Assembly: GCA_937967535.1 (NCBI GenBank)
Contig: CALCMV010000001.1
Location: 1-7,738, forward strand
DNA from: an uncultured Saprospiraceae bacterium
GTDB lineage: Bacteria > Bacteroidota > Bacteroidia > Chitinophagales > Saprospiraceae
Direction: 5' to 3'
DNA: 7,738 nucleotides
Made by a program: the position numbers and the translations under genes. The notes under the pieces are model-generated. The model worked only from the letters and a program-made list of their open reading frames with translations, had not been told where the DNA came from and made no database searches. Of the stretch, positions 4,859-7,738 are shown piece after piece; positions within the stretch are counted from its first letter, which is position 1; each line of letters starts with the position of its first letter.

Positions 4859-7552
4859 ATGTGCCATTTTTCTATACTTAACCGCAAAAATCTATCTTAT
4901 TATTTTTCCATTTTTATGTTGCTGTGTTTTTTTGTGCAAACATCTTCTGCACAAAGCATCAAACGTATGTATGCCAAACAGACAGATGCACCGCCTAAAA
5001 TAGATGGCTTGCTAAATGATGCAGCTTGGAAAACAGCAAAACCTGCAAAGGATTTTACCAGCTATTTTCCGACTCCCGGCTTAGATGCCGAACAGCAGAC
5101 CGAAGTGCGTATTTTGTACGATGATAAGGCGATTTATGTTTCGGCGATTATCAATGAAGAAGACGTATCGCAGGTCGCAAAAGAACTTTCGGTGCGAGAC
5201 GATAATAATCTGCAAACGGATATTTTTCAGATGTTTATTGACCCTTATGCACAAGGGCAAAATGCTTGGGGATTTGGAGTGACGGCATCCGGTATTCAGA
5301 TAGATATGTCGGTGAATCGGGAAAATGAAGAAGTCGCATTGGGCGGTTTGCGGCAGCCGCGCATCAATGTACCTTCGCTTGATAGATTTATGTCGTCGGG
5401 GCGTACCGGAGAACGTATTTATGAGGGCGTAGTGGCAGATGTAGAGCGCGACCCTCTGGGAGAAAGTGACGGCTTGGCTTGGGATGCAGTATGGGAAAGT
5501 GCCGTAAAAACCTACCGCAACGCATGGACCGTAGAGATGAAAATTCCCTATTCTACCTTGCGTTTTCCCGATAAAGATGTGCAGGTATGGGGCATTAATT
5601 TTATGAGAATAACGGATAAAAATGATGAAACGGCTTTTTGGAATGAGGTAGACCCGGCACAGGAGGGTTTTGTCAATCAGTTTGGTCGCTTGCATGGGAT
5701 TCGCAAAATATCGCCGCCTACGCGACTCTCATTTACACCTTATCTACTCAATCGTTTTGATTTTATTCCTACGGGACGCGATACGAGTAATTGGCAATCA
5801 ACACTCGCCGGAGGAGTTGATTTGCGGATTGGTATTAATGAAACAACGACTCTGGATTTCTCCTTGATACCGGATTTTGGGCAGGTACAATTTGATGATA
5901 TTGTGCTGAATCTTGGTCCTTTTGAACAACGTTTTGATGAGAACCGTCCGTTTTTTACCGAAGGATTTGAAATATTTGACAGAGGCGGTATTTTTTACTC
6001 TCGCAGAATAGGTGAAGAACCTATCAATCGTCAATTGCTCGAAGATGATGCCGACCTTCCTCTCGGCGAACAAAATATCCTGACACCTTCGCAAACTCTT
6101 ACACAAAACCCTATCAGGTCGCCGCTTATCAATGCCACCAAATTGACGACCCGCAATCGCAAAGGCTTGGGTGTCGGCTTTTTTAATGCCTTGACCGGAA
6201 GAACATTCGCCGAAGCACAAGAGGGCAATGGCGCGATTTTCAGAGAAATCCCGACAGGACCGACCACGAATTATAATGTTATTGTTTTTGACCAATTATT
6301 GCCCAATAATTCGCATGTTAGTTTTACGAATACCAATGTAATACGCGGCGGTAGTACGCATGATACGATTGTTTCAAATTTAACCAATGGCGGCTTCCGC
6401 GATGCCAATGTGACGGCACTCGAATATACTTTATTTGATGATGATAATAATTACGGAATCATCGGGCGCGGGGCTATCAGCCAACTTTTTCAGCGAGATG
6501 CGAATGACAATCCGCGTACTCAGGCGGGTTTTGCCTATAATGTGAAAGCCGGAAAATTTGGTGGCAGATTCAGATACAGCCTTGAGCGAGATGTAGAAAG
6601 CCGCAAGTATGACGCAAATGATTTGGGTTTTTCTACACAAAATCGAATTTTTCACAGAGGAAGAATCGAGTATAAATTATTGCGCTCATTTTTCGGATTT
6701 TATGACCTGAATTTCTATGGCGGTATCAATCACGAACAACGCTTTGCACCACTGGCTTTTGCCAATTATTTTGTGGAGGGCGGTGCTTGGTGGACTTTTA
6801 AAAATAACTTGGGTATGGGCGTTTTCGGAGAATATTTTCCGCGCTCGTCCACTGATTTTTTTGAATCGCGTCGGGAAGGTTTGCCCTTTATCGTACCCAA
6901 AAATTATGAGGTAAATACTTTTATAGCTACCGACCTTGCGAACCCTTTTTCTTATCAATTTAATTTTGCTTATCGCGCCTATCCCGAATGGGATGCGCGA
7001 GCTACGCGATATGGTGCGCTAGCGCGCCTACGCCTTGGGCGTGGTTTGAATTTGCAGACCAATCTGGATTATGTCACGCGAAGAAATGACCATGGATTTG
7101 TAGATGATGGGGCAGACGGGGCGGTCATCGTAGGTCGTCGTGACCGTCGGGACATCACAAGTGCTGTGACGGCAAATATTATTTTTAGCCCGAAAATGTC
7201 AATTACGGCGCGGGGTCGGCACTTTTGGGCATTGGTAGATTATCAGGAATATTTCCAATTACGACAGGATGGTTCATTTCGCAGCACGACCTATGATGAA
7301 GATAATAATGTGAGTTTTAATTTATATAATATAGACTTGATTTATCGCTTTAGATTTGCACCGGGAAGTGAGTTTAATATCATCTGGAAACGCTCGCTAT
7401 TGAATGATAATACCGAATTTACGTATAATTATCTGGATAATTGGGCGGTGCTAAATGAAGATGTAACACCCGATAATTTATTCTCTGTCAAATTTTTATA
7501 TTATTTGGATTATTTGACGATTCAGAGACGACAACGGGCTGCGCGACAATAA
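4859..7552 (+). CDS. CBM9-like / DUF5916 outer-membrane barrel protein
   Basis: This 897-residue protein starts at ATG 4859-4861 after an A-rich leader and ends at TAA 7550-7552. Residues 1-31 are a signal peptide (basic N-terminus, hydrophobic FSIFMLLCFFV, cut at TSSA|Q); the internal Met20 would leave too short a signal. Residues about 44-250 resemble a family 9 carbohydrate-binding module, opening with PPKIDGLLNDAAW and including VRILYDDKAIYVSA, DIFQMFIDPY and WTVEMKIPYSTLRF. Residues about 285-897 match DUF5916: the core PDFGQVQFDD, NLGPFEQRFDENRPFFTEG and GIFYSRRIG is characteristic, followed by alternating aromatic/polar strands expected of an outer-membrane beta-barrel. The length is in the usual range for the family. 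The biochemical role of DUF5916 proteins is not known; the CBM9-like part suggests glycan binding, possibly for uptake or surface attachment, but ligand residues cannot be judged here. The gene stands alone, transcribed away from the OmpA_C gene, with palindromes on both sides. No frameshift or truncation is seen. Confidence 0.93.
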   Translation: MCHFSILNRKNLSYYFSIFMLLCFFVQTSSAQSIKRMYAKQTDAPPKIDGLLNDAAWKTAKPAKDFTSYFPTPGLDAEQQTEVRILYDDKAIYVSAIINEEDVSQVAKELSVRDDNNLQTDIFQMFIDPYAQGQNAWGFGVTASGIQIDMSVNRENEEVALGGLRQPRINVPSLDRFMSSGRTGERIYEGVVADVERDPLGESDGLAWDAVWESAVKTYRNAWTVEMKIPYSTLRFPDKDVQVWGINFMRITDKNDETAFWNEVDPAQEGFVNQFGRLHGIRKISPPTRLSFTPYLLNRFDFIPTGRDTSNWQSTLAGGVDLRIGINETTTLDFSLIPDFGQVQFDDIVLNLGPFEQRFDENRPFFTEGFEIFDRGGIFYSRRIGEEPINRQLLEDDADLPLGEQNILTPSQTLTQNPIRSPLINATKLTTRNRKGLGVGFFNALTGRTFAEAQEGNGAIFREIPTGPTTNYNVIVFDQLLPNNSHVSFTNTNVIRGGSTHDTIVSNLTNGGFRDANVTALEYTLFDDDNNYGIIGRGAISQLFQRDANDNPRTQAGFAYNVKAGKFGGRFRYSLERDVESRKYDANDLGFSTQNRIFHRGRIEYKLLRSFFGFYDLNFYGGINHEQRFAPLAFANYFVEGGAWWTFKNNLGMGVFGEYFPRSSTDFFESRREGLPFIVPKNYEVNTFIATDLANPFSYQFNFAYRAYPEWDARATRYGALARLRLGRGLNLQTNLDYVTRRNDHGFVDDGADGAVIVGRRDRRDITSAVTANIIFSPKMSITARGRHFWALVDYQEYFQLRQDGSFRSTTYDEDNNVSFNLYNIDLIYRFRFAPGSEFNIIWKRSLLNDNTEFTYNYLDNWAVLNEDVTPDNLFSVKFLYYLDYLTIQRRQRAARQ

Positions 7553-7603
7553 AGCGGTGGGCTAGCCGTTCAAGTTTGCTCAACTTTGATAATCAGTAAG
7601 GTT

Positions 7604-7624
7604 CTTCTGCATATTTTGCGGAAG
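7604..7624 (+). terminator. Weak hairpin downstream of the DUF5916 gene
   Basis: CTTCTGC (7604-7610) pairs with GCGGAAG (7618-7624) using one G-U pair, with a 7-base loop. A T-run begins only about 15 bases later (7640), so it does not fit a classical intrinsic terminator well. It is the first stem downstream of the stop codon. Confidence 0.25.
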
Positions 7625-7664
7625 CGTTATATGTATTGCTTTTTTAACTTTGGGAGTTATGCTC

Positions 7665-7697
7665 ACTCGTCGGACATTTTCAAAATGTCAGACGAGT
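7665..7697. repeat. 33-nt palindromic element, copy 2 (possible terminator)
   Basis: ACTCGTCGGACATTTT (7665-7680) and AAAATGTCAGACGAGT (7682-7697) pair at 15 of 16 positions around a single central C. It is the same element as at 4757-4789. Six T residues follow at 7705-7710, seven bases past the stem, so in the plus-strand transcript it could terminate the DUF5916 mRNA. Alternatively, it precedes TACATTCG (7697-7704), one base off the -7 consensus and at the same offset as in copy 1, so it could belong to the control region of a gene starting at the window's end. Confidence 0.85.
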
Positions 7698-7738
7698 ACA
7701 TTCGTTTTTTAATTTAAAATAACTTATTTATTTTTATG

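Noticed and set aside
5081..5695. Minus-strand open frame of 204 codons opposite the DUF5916 gene
   Set aside because: It lies fully inside a well-supported coding region and shows no domain or export signal.

Overview
The window looks like chromosomal DNA from a member of the Bacteroidota (Bacteroidetes). Three things point there. The protein encoded at the left end finishes in a type IX secretion (T9SS) type A sorting domain. The start codons have A/T-rich leaders without Shine-Dalgarno sequences, and several sites match the Bacteroidetes -7 promoter element TAnnTTTG. The two large genes belong to families (PD40/OmpA_C fusion; CBM9-like + DUF5916 barrel) that are typical of the phylum. I cannot assign a class or genus from sequence alone.

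Layout, left to right. Positions 4-132 hold a near-perfect 53-bp inverted repeat rich in C and G runs, followed by a short 8-bp degenerate repeat. Positions 176-1270 (minus strand) encode a secreted lamin-tail-domain protein with a T9SS sorting signal. Positions 1271-1762 are noncoding and dominated by a tandem array of heptamers GAGANNN (about 37 units), with an internal 56-bp higher-order repeat. The array ends in a short block of the same heptamers in reverse orientation, a few bases from the next stop codon. Positions 1763-4207 (minus) encode an 814-residue cell-envelope protein: signal peptide, TPR-like helical region, five PD40 propeller repeats, an EF-hand-like loop, a Lys/Glu/Ala repeat linker and an OmpA_C peptidoglycan-binding domain. 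Positions 4208-4858 are an AT-rich divergent intergenic region with promoter candidates, heptamer remnants and a 33-nt palindrome. Positions 4859-7552 (plus) encode an 897-residue outer-membrane protein with a CBM9-like N-terminus and a DUF5916 barrel. Positions 7553-7738 are noncoding and carry a second copy of the 33-nt palindrome.

All three proteins are predicted to be exported and to act at or outside the outer membrane. The OmpA_C protein would anchor to peptidoglycan, and its domain order resembles the T9SS component PorE. The lamin-tail protein would be a T9SS cargo. The DUF5916 protein would sit in the outer membrane. A shared pathway is an inference from domain content and adjacency, not something the sequence proves.

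No RNA gene, CRISPR array, transposase or defence system was seen. The unusual content is in the noncoding repeats: the heptamer array with its higher-order structure and dispersed remnants, and the two palindromes, each of which ends exactly on a TAnnTTTG-like element.
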